Below are positions 25,969 to 35,748 of a DNA stretch of 64,000 bases, one piece after another. Below the pieces are notes generated by a model. That model saw only the letters and a program-made list of their open reading frames with translations, searched no databases and was not told the origin of the DNA. Source of the stretch: JAFDWI01 sp964544305 (GTDB taxonomy: Bacteria > Actinomycetota > Acidimicrobiia > Acidimicrobiales > Iamiaceae). The translations under genes were made by a program, and so were the position numbers. The stretch lies in assembly GCA_964544305.1 (NCBI GenBank), contig CAZJAZ010000003.1:69780-133779 (forward strand), given 5' to 3'. Within the stretch, counting starts at the first letter, position 1. The number at the start of each line of letters is the position of its first letter.

Positions 25969-27092
25969 GCGTTGCGATCGGCCCGCACGTCGTTGATCCA
26001 CCCGTCGTTCTTGCGCCGATGGCGGCGGTCACCGACGTGCCTTTTCGCACGATGTGTCGTACACAGGCCGGTGGGTCGGGAATTTTCGTCAATGAGATGG
26101 TCATGGTCCGAGCACTCGTTGAGCATGATCACCGAACGTTGGCGATGGCACGATTTGGGCCAGACGAGCAACCTCGTTCGCTGCAGCTTTACGGCACGGC
26201 TCCGAATGTGACCGCCGCGGCAACTCGCGTTGCGATTGATGAACTTGGCGCCAATCACATTGATCTCAATTTTGGTTGCCCAGCGACAAAGGTGACTCGC
26301 AACGGTGGAGGTGCCGCGATCCCCGTTCGACGACGGTTACTCGCCCACATTATTGAGGCCACCGTACAAGCCGCAGGAAAGGTCCCCGTTACAGTCAAGT
26401 TCCGTAAGGGCATTGACGACGCACACTGCAACTTCCTCGAAACAGGACGGATTGCCGCCGAATCTGGTGCTGCCGCGATTGCGCTTCATGCACGCACCGC
26501 ACACCAGCATTATGCCGGTCAAGCCGACTGGGCCGCCATCGGTGAACTGAAGGCAGCAGTATCGGATATTCCCGTGTTTGGCAACGGCGACGTTTTTGAG
26601 GCATCCGATGCTATTGCAATGATGCAAGCAACCGGCTGTGACGGGGTTGTCATTGGTCGGGGTTGTTTAGGTCGCCCCTGGCTTTTCCGAGATCTTCGCG
26701 CGGCGTTCGCAGGCGAACCAGTGCCCCCGCCACCTGACTTTGCGCAGCAGGTCACGTTGATTCGTCAACATGCGCAGCTCGTCGTGACCCATGTTGGGCG
26801 AGATGATCTGCGCCATTTTCGTCGTCACCTCGCGTGGTACGCCAAGGGTTATCCCTTAGGCGGCGCCGCGCGTGCGCAGCTTATGAGTGTTAGAACACTT
26901 GACGATCTGCGTACGACGTTGCAAACGCTCCTCGATGAACATGGTGCGGTGACAATGCCCGCGGAGGCGCTCAAGATTCCTCGTGGCCATACCTCGGGCC
27001 CGCACCCCGTCCATGTGCCAGAAGGCTGGTATGAGCAGGTGGACGATCCCACGCCTCCAACTGGCGCGGATATTGAAGTTTCTGGCGGTTAA
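25965..27092 (+). CDS. dusB: tRNA-dihydrouridine synthase (DusB type)
   Basis: A 375-residue FMN enzyme that reduces uridines in the tRNA D-loop. The N-terminal block PPVVLAPMAAVTDVPFRTMCR, the DLNFGCPATKVTRNGGGAA motif with the catalytic cysteine, ALHARTAHQHYAGQADW and VIGRGCLGRPWLFRDL are intact. The start is GTG at 25965, overlapping the maf stop (GTGA). It ends a men-linked operon; the linkage is probably positional only. Confidence 0.94.
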   Translation: MSVAIGPHVVDPPVVLAPMAAVTDVPFRTMCRTQAGGSGIFVNEMVMVRALVEHDHRTLAMARFGPDEQPRSLQLYGTAPNVTAAATRVAIDELGANHIDLNFGCPATKVTRNGGGAAIPVRRRLLAHIIEATVQAAGKVPVTVKFRKGIDDAHCNFLETGRIAAESGAAAIALHARTAHQHYAGQADWAAIGELKAAVSDIPVFGNGDVFEASDAIAMMQATGCDGVVIGRGCLGRPWLFRDLRAAFAGEPVPPPPDFAQQVTLIRQHAQLVVTHVGRDDLRHFRRHLAWYAKGYPLGGAARAQLMSVRTLDDLRTTLQTLLDEHGAVTMPAEALKIPRGHTSGPHPVHVPEGWYEQVDDPTPPTGADIEVSGG

Positions 27093-27137
27093 TTTTCCAC
27101 CGTCGCCGAGCCTGTTTGCCCGCTACCCTTGGCGGCT

Positions 27138-29102
27138 GTGACGAATCGCCTCGCGCATGAATCTTCCCCGTATCTCCGTCAACATGCAGACAATCCGGTT
27201 GACTGGTGGCCCTGGTGTGATGGCGCATTCGCCGAAGCGAAAGCCCGGGACTGTCCGATCCTGCTCTCAATCGGCTACGCCGCATGTCATTGGTGCCATG
27301 TCATGGCGCATGAATCGTTCGAAAACCCTGACATTGCGCGGCTCATGAACGATTCTTTTGTGAACATCAAAGTTGACCGTGAAGAGCGCCCAGACATTGA
27401 CGCGCTTTACATGGAAGCGACACAACTCATGACCGGATCTGGTGGTTGGCCATTGACGGTGATCGCTACGCCCGATGGTGAACCGTTCTTTTGCGGCACC
27501 TACTTTCCGCCTCGTGCTCGCGGGGGACGTGCGGGTTTCGGGGAAATCTGTGACGCGCTCAGTGTGGCGTGGGCCGACTCACGTGAGCAAGTCATTTCCC
27601 AAGCACAAAACATTGTGGAGCATCTCCGCACGTCAACATTTCAGTCCGCCGAATTGCCAACCCTTGACGATGTCGATAACGGGGTCGCCAACCTGATTGC
27701 CCTGTTTGATTCTCGCTGGGGCGGGTTTGGGAGCGCTCCAAAGTTTCCCCAACCCATGGCAATTGACGTACTCCTTGGCGCCTTTGCACGAACTGGCGAT
27801 GACACCGCGTTGAAAGTCGCCATTTCCACATTGGATGCCATGGCCGCTGGCGGTATCTACGATCAACTCGGCGGAGGGTTTGCTCGCTATTCCACCGATA
27901 CGAAATGGCTCGTGCCCCATTTTGAAAAAATGTTGACCGATCAGGCATTGCTCATCCGGGCGTATTCTCATGCCTATCAATTGGTTGGTCTCGACCGACA
28001 CCGTCAGATCGTCGAGGAGACCGTTGACTATGTGCTGCGTGACCTTCGCCTGCCTGGTGGTGGCTTTGCGACGTCAGAAGATGCCGACGCCGATGGCATC
28101 GAAGGCAGCTTTGCCGTATGGACCCCAGACGAGATCCACCACGTACTCCAAGACGATCCACAAGCAGCACAAGCGGCCATTGCCTGGTGGTCGGTAACCG
28201 ACGAAGGCAACTTTGAAGGAACCTCAATATTGCATCGCTTCGAGCACCGTGATGACCTCGTGCGCCCAGCCGCGGTTGAGCGCGCACGTGCCGCGTTGTT
28301 TGCTGCGAGAGAACAGCGAGTCCGCCCCGGTCTTGATGACAAGGTTTTGTGCGAATGGAACGCGCTCATGATTAGCGCGCTTGCTGAAGCGGGCATTGCG
28401 TGCAACGAACCAACCTGGGTTGATATGGCAATTGACGCCGCCGACTTCTTGCTTGCAGAGTTACGTTCCGGGTCAAGCAATTGGCATCGGTCGTGGCAGT
28501 CTGAATCGGGGGCACGTCATCGTGCGCTCGCTGCAGACTTGGCGGCACTCATTGACGCATTCACCCGCTTGTACGAGGCGACGGCAAGTTCTCGCTGGCT
28601 TACCGAAGCAACCATGGTTGCCGATCGGCTCATTGCGGATTATCTCGATGCGAGCGATGGTGGATTCTTTACCGTTGCCCACGACGGCGAGACCCTGATT
28701 GCTCGCCAAAAAGTTGTCCAGGACAATCCGATTCCTTCCGCAAATAGTACGGCGGCCGTGGCGCTTTTCCGACTCGGGGCAATTGTCGAACGTGCCGACT
28801 ACGTTGAAGTGGCCCGGGGGGTTCTTGCGCTCACGGGCAGGTATGCAGGCCAACATCCCACCGCATTTGCCCATCTCCTCGCGGCCGTGCTCTTCGTCGA
28901 CGAGGGTCCCGTTGAGGTGACAATTTCAGGCACCGGGCCTACATCTGCTGCCCTCGTCGCGGCCTACCGAGCATCATGGCGACCTGACGCGGTCGTCCGC
29001 TTCGATGCTGATGGTGACCAACAGGCGTTGGTGTGTCGAAATCAGGTATGCGCGCTGCCAATTAGCGAGGCGAAAGTGCTCACCAACGCGCTCGGTGGAT
29101 GA
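27138..29102 (+). CDS. YyaL/DUF255-type thioredoxin-domain protein
   Basis: A 654-residue protein of the YyaL (spermatogenesis-associated protein 20-like) family. It has an N-terminal thioredoxin-fold domain with CHWC in SIGYAACHWCHVMAHESF. A long alpha/alpha-barrel-like domain related to N-acylglucosamine epimerases follows (GGIYDQLGGGFARYSTD, WLVPHFEKMLTDQALL, SEDADADGIEG). Its biochemical role is not established. The start is GTG at 27138 (VTNRLAHESSPYL, the universal N-terminus of the family); a TTG nine bases upstream is in frame. Its 3' end overlaps the convergent nitroreductase by 23 bp. Confidence 0.93.
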   Translation: MTNRLAHESSPYLRQHADNPVDWWPWCDGAFAEAKARDCPILLSIGYAACHWCHVMAHESFENPDIARLMNDSFVNIKVDREERPDIDALYMEATQLMTGSGGWPLTVIATPDGEPFFCGTYFPPRARGGRAGFGEICDALSVAWADSREQVISQAQNIVEHLRTSTFQSAELPTLDDVDNGVANLIALFDSRWGGFGSAPKFPQPMAIDVLLGAFARTGDDTALKVAISTLDAMAAGGIYDQLGGGFARYSTDTKWLVPHFEKMLTDQALLIRAYSHAYQLVGLDRHRQIVEETVDYVLRDLRLPGGGFATSEDADADGIEGSFAVWTPDEIHHVLQDDPQAAQAAIAWWSVTDEGNFEGTSILHRFEHRDDLVRPAAVERARAALFAAREQRVRPGLDDKVLCEWNALMISALAEAGIACNEPTWVDMAIDAADFLLAELRSGSSNWHRSWQSESGARHRALAADLAALIDAFTRLYEATASSRWLTEATMVADRLIADYLDASDGGFFTVAHDGETLIARQKVVQDNPIPSANSTAAVALFRLGAIVERADYVEVARGVLALTGRYAGQHPTAFAHLLAAVLFVDEGPVEVTISGTGPTSAALVAAYRASWRPDAVVRFDADGDQQALVCRNQVCALPISEAKVLTNALGG

Positions 29103-29670
29103 CGTCGCTTCGGCGTGGCCGATTCGCCGACCGGCCTGGGGGTTCAACGCCCGGGGCCCGATGTCCGATGGCAATCGTGCCCGCGGCCCGATGGTTGGTT
29201 GGCACGCCAAAGCATTCGAGCACGGCCTGCTCATGGTCAAACAACCCAAAGAGACATGCACTCATGTTCGCTTCTTCCACCGCTAACAGGAGCGTTTGAA
29301 TTGCCATGCCGGCATCTACAAACCAGTACGGGATCGGCCACGCATCTTGGCGTTCACCAAGTCCTGATTTCGCCTTATCGCTCTCGCTGTAGCGAGCAAC
29401 ATAGGCACCTGGATCCACTATGGCAATGACCAGGACCGGAGCCTCAAGCAAGCCTGGATACGAAAAAGTAGCTCGGCGCTCTCCCAACGTTATTGACCAG
29501 TAGCGATCAACGTCGTCTGGATCAGTGAGCACCAACCAGTCAAGACCTTGCGCGTTACCGGCCGATGGCACATTTGCGGCCAAGTCAAGCGTGACATCAA
29601 GCCACGCGTTGTCGACCGGCACATTTGCATACACGCGACGCATCCGCCGCGAAGCGACGAGATCCGCCAT
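29080..29670 (-). CDS. Nitroreductase family protein
   Basis: A 196-residue FMN nitroreductase-fold protein. The N-terminal SRRMRRVYANVPVD, the FMN-binding PSAGNAQGLDWLVL and the later LLLAVEEANMSACLFGLFDHEQAVLECFGVP, HRAAGTIAIGH are typical. Some relatives are linked to F420 metabolism or act as dehydrogenases, so no substrate is assigned. I use the ATG at 29670. A TTG at 29706, overlapping the upstream gene's stop, is an alternative. It is probably co-transcribed with the gene at 29696. Confidence 0.85.
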   Translation of the reverse strand: MADLVASRRMRRVYANVPVDNAWLDVTLDLAANVPSAGNAQGLDWLVLTDPDDVDRYWSITLGERRATFSYPGLLEAPVLVIAIVDPGAYVARYSESDKAKSGLGERQDAWPIPYWFVDAGMAIQTLLLAVEEANMSACLFGLFDHEQAVLECFGVPTNHRAAGTIAIGHRAPGVEPPGRSANRPRRSDVIHRARW

Positions 29671-29695
29671 CAAGCTGGGTTGAGGTGTTGGAATG

Positions 29696-30367
29696 TCAGT
29701 CGCCAAGTTTGACGAGGTCGTCGGCAAGTGCCCAGCCACAGGCAATGAGCATCGAACCATCCATTGGGTTGATGTCCGCAAACAGACCGTGGACCTTCTT
29801 GTCAATGGCTTGGGGTTTCATTGATTCGTGGGACAAAAGTACCGGTGGTGAGTCTTTGGTCGTTGCGATGAACGTGTGCTCGTCGTAGCCACTCGCGGGA
29901 AGCCCAAAACGCTTGACCAAGCGGCGCCCCCATGCACGCTCTTCTCCGTTCGCAACATAATCGGGCCGCGGAACAATGTCGACCAGCGACTTGTATGCTT
30001 CGAAAGCGTCAGCCGACCCCATGCGGGCTCCAACGAGCACATCTTCGTCGGGGAATGCCATAACGGCACGATGCATTTGTTCGGTCATGATCGCTCGAAG
30101 CACCGTCGATCGTTTGGCGTTGCGCGCCACTGACGCGAGCCCAAATATCACCGCCGGCGTGCCACCAATCCGTTCCAGAGTGGTGAACGCAAAACCACGC
30201 AGTTTGTTGTTCTCGCGAACCTGTGTGATGAGTACCCACTGCTCGGCTTGCTTTGAGATTTCACCGATCTCATAGCAGTGCGCGGTCCCCGCGCAAAGGT
30301 CGGCCATCTCGGCCAACTCCGAATCACTGAGTGCTGTGCAGTCTTTGCTTTCGGTTTCGGTCGCCAT
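29696..30367 (-). CDS. Unknown protein, possible GNAT-like fold
   Basis: A 223-residue soluble protein. It has an early beta-rich section (WVLITQVRENNKLRGFAFTTLERI), a hydrophobic strand and helix (AVIFGLASVARN, TVLRAIMTEQMHRAV) and VLVGARMGSADAFEAYKSL, a layout reminiscent of GNAT acetyltransferases. I recognise no acetyl-CoA-binding signature with confidence, so the fold is inference only. No signal peptide or transmembrane helix is visible. It is upstream of the nitroreductase on the same strand and divergent from the ligase at 30531. Confidence 0.6.
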   Translation of the reverse strand: MATETESKDCTALSDSELAEMADLCAGTAHCYEIGEISKQAEQWVLITQVRENNKLRGFAFTTLERIGGTPAVIFGLASVARNAKRSTVLRAIMTEQMHRAVMAFPDEDVLVGARMGSADAFEAYKSLVDIVPRPDYVANGEERAWGRRLVKRFGLPASGYDEHTFIATTKDSPPVLLSHESMKPQAIDKKVHGLFADINPMDGSMLIACGWALADDLVKLGD

Positions 30368-30530
30368 TGTGAGTAATTCGCTCCCCTACGTGCGCTCGGT
30401 CCGACCCCTCTAGTCCACTCGTTTTCACCATCTCATGCAAACTCAGCGCCCGTAGCTCAGCGTTTTTGTTTGCCTAGCACCGGTAATATGAGGTCTCACT
30501 AACGCACGCCACACGCTAGGACTTCCCGTT

Positions 30531-32126
30531 GTGACGCACTTCAATTTGGCTGATTTGTTCGAATCGGTGGCGCAAACAGTGCCTGATCGCACCGCGGTGA
30601 TCGCAGGAAACAAGCGGGTGTCGTATGCCCAGCTCAACGACCGGTCAAATCGACTCGCAACACTGTTCCTTCAAAACGGGATTGGTGCCGGCGATTTCGT
30701 TGGAATCCAGTTGCCAAATGGCAACGAGTACCTTGAGGCAATGTTGGCGGCATTCAAGGTTCGCGCCGTTCCTGTCAACGTCAACTACCGCTATGTCGGA
30801 TCCGAATTGCGTTATCTCTTTTCTGACGCCGGTCTCGTTGGACTCGTCGTCCATTCGAACTATGCGGATGCGGCGCTCGACGCGCTTGAGGTGCTCGATG
30901 ATGTGCGTTTTATCTGCCAGGTTGGACCGAATTGCAATTACGAATCGCTGCTCTCATCGGTTGCGGTCAATTCGAGCGTGGAGACGATAGACCGCAGTGC
31001 CGACGATCTCTACTGCGTGTACACGGGTGGCACGACTGGGTTTCCCAAAGGTGTCTTGTGGCGTCATGAAGACATCTTTTTTGCGGCGCTTGGGGGTGGG
31101 GACCACTACCAAATCGGTGATCACATCACCGAACCAAAACAGCTCTGCCAACGCATTCCAGAGACCGGAATGGTCGCGTTGTCAACTCCCCCTTTCATGC
31201 ACGCCTCTGGCCATTGGCTTGCGTTCATGATGCTCTTTGGTGGCGGAACAGTTGTCACGCTGGAGGGTGGAATCTTCGACGCGCTCGCCACATGGGAACT
31301 TGTCGACCGAGAACGAGTGAATGTACTTGTCGTTGTCGGCGATGCAATGGCCCGCCCACTTGTTGAAATCCTTGAATCAAATTCTGGTCGGTTTGATCTT
31401 TCATCGCTCATGGCGTTGGGATCAGGAGGTGCACTCTTTTCACCCGCGACAAAAGCCCGCTTTCGATCGCTGCTCCCGAACCTGATTATTCGAGACGCTT
31501 TTGGTTCGTCAGAGACCGGGCAGGTCGGTGGCTCAGCCGCCATGGATAACCCCAATGGCCCCCCGCAGCTCAAAGTCGACGCGATCACAACGGTGTTCGA
31601 TGACGATCTCTCTGAGGTGGCGCCCGGATCAGGCGTGAGTGGCCAATTGGCACGAAGCGGGCACGTGCCAATTGGTTACCTGGGCGACCCGATCAAGACT
31701 GCCGAAACTTTTGTTACGGTCAAATACACACGGTGGGTCTTGCCAGGCGACATGGCAACTGTTGATGCAGATGGAACGATCAATATTTTGGGTCGTGCAT
31801 CGCAGTGCATCAATACCGGTGGAGAAAAGGTGTACCCCGACGAGGTCGAGGCAGTCCTCAAATCGCATCACGATGTCAACGACGTGCTCGTTGTAGGGGT
31901 CCCCGATGACACGTGGGGGCAGGCAGTATGTGCGGTCGTTTCAACGAATGGATCGCCAACGCTTACAGCGCTGCAAGCGCATGCTCGAAACGACCTTGCG
32001 GGTTACAAGATCCCGCGTCACCTCGTGGTTGTTGACACAATTGTGCGCTCGCCAAGTGGCAAACCCGACTACCGGTGGGCTCAAGAAGTCGCCGTCGCCC
32101 AATTGAACGCGAACCTGACGTCATGA
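30531..32126 (+). CDS. FadD19-like acyl-CoA synthetase
   Basis: A 531-residue AMP-forming acyl-CoA ligase, closely parallel to the gene at 15439: PVNVNYRYVGSELRYLFSDA, VYTGGTTGFPKGVLWR, RDAFGSSETGQ, LPGDMATVDADGTINILGRASQCINTGGEKVYPDEVE and the catalytic lysine in SPSGKPDYRWA. The start is GTG at 30531 (VTHFNLADLFES). A TAATAT hexamer at 30484-30489 in the 163-bp divergent intergenic region is a possible -10 element, without a clear -35. It overlaps the WS/DGAT gene by 4 bp and probably supplies it with acyl-CoA. Confidence 0.92.
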   Translation: MTHFNLADLFESVAQTVPDRTAVIAGNKRVSYAQLNDRSNRLATLFLQNGIGAGDFVGIQLPNGNEYLEAMLAAFKVRAVPVNVNYRYVGSELRYLFSDAGLVGLVVHSNYADAALDALEVLDDVRFICQVGPNCNYESLLSSVAVNSSVETIDRSADDLYCVYTGGTTGFPKGVLWRHEDIFFAALGGGDHYQIGDHITEPKQLCQRIPETGMVALSTPPFMHASGHWLAFMMLFGGGTVVTLEGGIFDALATWELVDRERVNVLVVVGDAMARPLVEILESNSGRFDLSSLMALGSGGALFSPATKARFRSLLPNLIIRDAFGSSETGQVGGSAAMDNPNGPPQLKVDAITTVFDDDLSEVAPGSGVSGQLARSGHVPIGYLGDPIKTAETFVTVKYTRWVLPGDMATVDADGTINILGRASQCINTGGEKVYPDEVEAVLKSHHDVNDVLVVGVPDDTWGQAVCAVVSTNGSPTLTALQAHARNDLAGYKIPRHLVVVDTIVRSPSGKPDYRWAQEVAVAQLNANLTS

Positions 32127-33520
32127 AAGTTGTTTCTGGCCTCGACGCGCGATTCTTGTACTCGTCGACTCCAACCGTGCACATGCACACTCTCAAAGTG
32201 GTCATTGTCGACGTGTCACAGAGAACGAGCGTGTTGACCGACGGGGAACTACTCGAATTGATCGAAGCGTCGCTCGACCGTATGCCTGTCTTGCGACGTC
32301 GCATCTTGGATGCCCCCCACGGCCTGGGCAACCCCGTCATGGTTGACGATCCAGCATTTGATATTTCCTTGCACCTACGGCACGAAACATTGAGCGCCCC
32401 AGGCGACCGAAAACAACTTGACCAGCTCATCGGCACGCTCATTGCCAAACCGCTTGCCCGAGACCGTCCGTTGTGGGAAATGACCATCGTTGACGGACTT
32501 AAAGACAACCACATCGCCTTTGTTATGAAGCTCCATCACAGCCTCGCTGATGGTCTTGCATCGGTGGCGCTCTTAGAGAATGCATTTGTGATCGATCCTG
32601 ACGACGCACGTGAAGAAACTTTTCACCCAGCGCCATTACCGACGACCCGCGAGCACTACCTTGCCATTGCTTCCGGGGCGCGCAAAGCAGCAAGAACGTT
32701 TCCACGAGTTGTGAAACAAACCGCGGTCGGTTTGCGAGCATCCCGGAAAGCGAAACGTGTTGAGACCGCAAAACTTGCTGGCCCATTCAGCGGTCCACGA
32801 ACACCATTCAATGTGTCGTTAACTGCCGATCGGACGTTTGCGACCCTCAGCCTTCCCCTTGACGAAATTCTTCGCCTGAAACAGGCCGCGGGGATTTCTC
32901 TCAATGATGCGTTCTTGAGCTTGTGCTCAGGGGGAATTCGGCGCTACTTAGAACGCGCCAATGCTGGAGTGCAAACAAGTTTGATTGCGTCTGTGCCCAT
33001 GGCAACACGAACCAAACGGGCACGCCTGTCAGGCAATCATCTTGACAATCTGATGTTGGTGGTTCATAGCAACATTGTTGAACCGACCGAGCGGGCGCAA
33101 TCGATCCATGAGTCGGCACAGGCGGCGCGACGGGTGCGAAACGCTTTTGGCACCGAACTTTTCGAACTTCGATCCGGTCTCATCCCCGCGGGCCTTCACG
33201 GTCTCCTTCCTCGACTTTGGGGCTTGACCAGACTTTCCAACAGGGTGCGTCCACCGTTGAACTTCATTGCGTCAAATGTCCGCGGCCCGCGTGAACCAAT
33301 GCGTCTTGACGGGGCTGTTGTGACGTCGCTGTTCTCGTGTGGACCTATTTTGGAAGGGATTGGTTTGAACATCACTGCGTGGAGCTACGCCGACCAGCTC
33401 GACATTTCAATCCTTGGCTGCTCCGCTTCGTTACCTGACCCGTGGGTCCTCGCCAACGACATCTCCGCTGAACTTGCGTTGTGGACCCGGGACGAAAGCC
33501 CCGAGACAACGAATCACTAA
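32123..33520 (+). CDS. Wax ester synthase/diacylglycerol acyltransferase (WS/DGAT)
   Basis: A 465-residue bifunctional acyltransferase that esterifies diacylglycerol or fatty alcohols with acyl-CoA to make storage lipid. The catalytic HHxxxDG motif is intact as HHSLADG at residues 138-144. PLARDRPLWEM precedes it, and NFIASNVRGPREPMRLDGA near the C-terminus is also conserved in the family. The start ATG at 32123 overlaps the ligase stop (ATGA). The earlier in-frame start at 32075 is inside that gene. Its neighbours (acyl-CoA ligase, hydrolase, PlsC-like acyltransferase) support a neutral-lipid role. Confidence 0.93.
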   Translation: MKVVSGLDARFLYSSTPTVHMHTLKVVIVDVSQRTSVLTDGELLELIEASLDRMPVLRRRILDAPHGLGNPVMVDDPAFDISLHLRHETLSAPGDRKQLDQLIGTLIAKPLARDRPLWEMTIVDGLKDNHIAFVMKLHHSLADGLASVALLENAFVIDPDDAREETFHPAPLPTTREHYLAIASGARKAARTFPRVVKQTAVGLRASRKAKRVETAKLAGPFSGPRTPFNVSLTADRTFATLSLPLDEILRLKQAAGISLNDAFLSLCSGGIRRYLERANAGVQTSLIASVPMATRTKRARLSGNHLDNLMLVVHSNIVEPTERAQSIHESAQAARRVRNAFGTELFELRSGLIPAGLHGLLPRLWGLTRLSNRVRPPLNFIASNVRGPREPMRLDGAVVTSLFSCGPILEGIGLNITAWSYADQLDISILGCSASLPDPWVLANDISAELALWTRDESPETTNH

Positions 33521-33566
33521 CCCCCCTACGGTCAAGTGCAAAGACCCGCTACCTGGGGAGATCCGA

Positions 33567-34904
33567 ATGTCAAATGGCGAGTCACCTCCTGCAACGTCAT
33601 CACCTTGCCCCACGTCGCCGCGACCATGGTTCCATCCCTTGGCACCAATTGACCACAGCGTCGCCGTCTATCGAACCTTTGAACGACGTTTCTATTCACA
33701 TCCGCTGGGGCGACTCGCGTTGGCGGGGCCACGAACGGCACACTTTGTCGCAAGCCAGGCGGTCGGATTTCGCCCCAAAGGAGTTCCGCGGGCGCGCCTG
33801 ACGCCAGGGCTTGTCAGCCAGGTGGTGATGGATGAGTCGATCATGGCGGTTGTGGTCGGACCAAACCGCTTCCCACGCCGCGCCGACTACCTGCGTGTCA
33901 GCGACGAACTCGCGCGCGCACTTTCGCTCTTCACCGAAAAAGGCTGGATCGACTCTCCAGCATCGTTCCACCACGATCCTCCACCGCTCATTCATCCTTC
34001 GTTCAGCCGTGGCTGGGCGCTCGGTCAAAGCTACGACCGCCTGACGTGGCCCTCAGATTTTGAACCGAATCTCGGTGTCCCTGGAACGGATCGATGGCTC
34101 GCATTTGAAGCAAACCGAACCGCATCAGCCTGGGTACTTCGTCATCCCGGCGGACCACGCCCCTGGGTCATCTGCGTGCATGGTTTTGGAACGGGCACAA
34201 CATTCATGGATCTGTTTAGCTTTCGCGCACGGAGGCTCCATGCCGAGCTTGGTGTCAACATCGCGGCGATTGTGCTTCCCGTTCACGGGCCGCGTCGCCC
34301 AAGCCGTTTGAGCGGTGAAGAGTTCTTGGGCTTTGACATGATGAATGCGGTGCATGGTCTCACCCAGGCCATTTGGGATGTGCGGCGACTTTTGACCTGG
34401 GTGCAACAACAAGATCCGCAGGGAGTCGCGCTCTTTGGAGTGTCACTTGGTGCCATGGTGAGCGCACTTGTCGCTTCGTTTGAAGCGGAACTTGACCTCG
34501 TGCTTGCAGGTATCCCCGTGGTTGACTTTTGTGACTTGATTATTCACCATGCGCCACACAACTTGCAGCTTCGAAGTGTTGAACACGAGATTCTTGATGG
34601 CACGGCGCAACGAGTCCACCGGGTGGTCTCGCCCCTTGCCCTGCCCCCCAAGACTCCACTCCATGCTCGAGCGATTTTCGCAGGCCTCGGCGACCGCCTG
34701 GCCACGACCGAGCAAGCACGACGCCTCTACGACCATTGGGATCAGCCCCAAACCTGTTGGTTCGCGGGAAACCACGTTGGCTATCTCTGGTCGGACTCGG
34801 TCTGGAAGTTTGTGTATGCCACCCTGAGTGATCGGGGCCTCGTTACCACAGATAACCCAGTTTCGGCCGCGAAGAAGCTGGCGAGGCGGCGTCTCAGCCG
34901 ATGA
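33567..34904 (+). CDS. Alpha/beta hydrolase, ABHD18-like
   Basis: A 445-residue protein with a non-conserved N-terminal half and an alpha/beta hydrolase core. The oxyanion region is VICVHGFGTGTTFMDL (residues 201-216). The nucleophile elbow is FGVSLGAM with S293, the probable acid is D376 in AGLGDRL, and the histidine is H403 in AGNHVGYLW. This layout fits the ABHD18/DUF2048-like group. The ATG at 33567 has a strong GGGGAG ribosome site 7 bases ahead, which decides the start. It probably acts on acyl esters or lipids in the WS/DGAT locus; the substrate is unknown. Confidence 0.8.
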   Translation: MSNGESPPATSSPCPTSPRPWFHPLAPIDHSVAVYRTFERRFYSHPLGRLALAGPRTAHFVASQAVGFRPKGVPRARLTPGLVSQVVMDESIMAVVVGPNRFPRRADYLRVSDELARALSLFTEKGWIDSPASFHHDPPPLIHPSFSRGWALGQSYDRLTWPSDFEPNLGVPGTDRWLAFEANRTASAWVLRHPGGPRPWVICVHGFGTGTTFMDLFSFRARRLHAELGVNIAAIVLPVHGPRRPSRLSGEEFLGFDMMNAVHGLTQAIWDVRRLLTWVQQQDPQGVALFGVSLGAMVSALVASFEAELDLVLAGIPVVDFCDLIIHHAPHNLQLRSVEHEILDGTAQRVHRVVSPLALPPKTPLHARAIFAGLGDRLATTEQARRLYDHWDQPQTCWFAGNHVGYLWSDSVWKFVYATLSDRGLVTTDNPVSAAKKLARRRLSR

Positions 34905-35748
34905 TCGGAAAACGCCGCTCACCTGCAAGTCGATCCATTGCGTGCTGCATGGTCGACACCAGCTCGTCGTAACACGCATCGACGACCTTGTCATCGTTGG
35001 CCGACTTTGGTTTGAAGCGTTCTGACCAATCAATGGGTGCAAGCAACTCGGTCGTGATTTTCGCTGGCAGCGGGAATGTTGGGATTCCTCCCGGGACGAT
35101 GCCAAATGGAGGACCAAGGACCAGCGGCAGAACCGAAATTCGCAAACGCTTGTCAAGTCCGAGCCATTTCGCGAGACTCGTTCCACGCGCAAGAACCACC
35201 ACGCTTTCATGCGCACCGACGGTGACCATTGGAACAACAGGTACTTGTTCGCGCAGGGCAAGCCGTATCACACCTTTGTGGCCTCCAAAATCAATGGTGT
35301 TTCGTTCACTCCAGGGTCGGAACACCTCATGGTCTCCTCCTGGAAAGTCGATGAGAATGCCACCACTGCGCAAAACTGCTGACGCCGCTTTGGGTGAGCC
35401 TTCGACTCCACCGCCACGCTGCATTAGCGAACCAACTCCGGGAAGTCCCATCACGAACGAGTGAAACATGGTGTAGATCGGATCGTCTTCACCACGTTCT
35501 CTCCACCATGCAGAAAGCAGTATCGGAACATCCGGCGGCATTTGACCCCCCGAATGGTTGCCAACGACAAGCATTGGCCCGGTCGTTGGTAACCGATCGA
35601 AGCCTGTGACCTCGGCTCGAAAATAAGAGGCGTACCGTTCAAACCAAGGCCGTGCCGCTCTCAAGAACGCAGGGTCTCGTGCCGCACCGACATCATCGAT
35701 AGCCGATACAGCACGAGACGCAGGAACCCGCGGCTTTGAGGCGGTCAC
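34894..35748 (-). CDS. PlsC-like / lysophospholipid acyltransferase family protein
   Basis: A 284-residue acyltransferase-fold protein. The catalytic block is VVGNHSGGQMPPD (N64-H65 ... D73), spaced like the MGAT/TMEM68-type LPLATs rather than the strict H-x4-D of PlsC. A second block, GGILIDFPGGDHEVFRP, matches the F-P-E-G/G region, and VPVVPMVTVGAHE is the third. No transmembrane helix is obvious. It converges on the ABHD18-like gene with an 11-bp overlap, and its start overlaps the small gene at 35745 by 4 bp. Likely role: acylation of glycerolipid precursors for storage lipid. Confidence 0.85.
   Translation of the reverse strand: MTASKPRVPASRAVSAIDDVGAARDPAFLRAARPWFERYASYFRAEVTGFDRLPTTGPMLVVGNHSGGQMPPDVPILLSAWWRERGEDDPIYTMFHSFVMGLPGVGSLMQRGGGVEGSPKAASAVLRSGGILIDFPGGDHEVFRPWSERNTIDFGGHKGVIRLALREQVPVVPMVTVGAHESVVVLARGTSLAKWLGLDKRLRISVLPLVLGPPFGIVPGGIPTFPLPAKITTELLAPIDWSERFKPKSANDDKVVDACYDELVSTMQHAMDRLAGERRFPIIG

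Noticed and set aside
30473..30520. CCTAGC ... GCTAGG repeat upstream of the acyl-CoA ligase at 30531
   Set aside because: Only 6 bp arms with a 36-nt separation; compatible with chance.
33414..33566. N-terminal extension of the ABHD18-like hydrolase
   Set aside because: It overlaps the end of the WS/DGAT gene; GGGGAG before 33567 gives the proper start.
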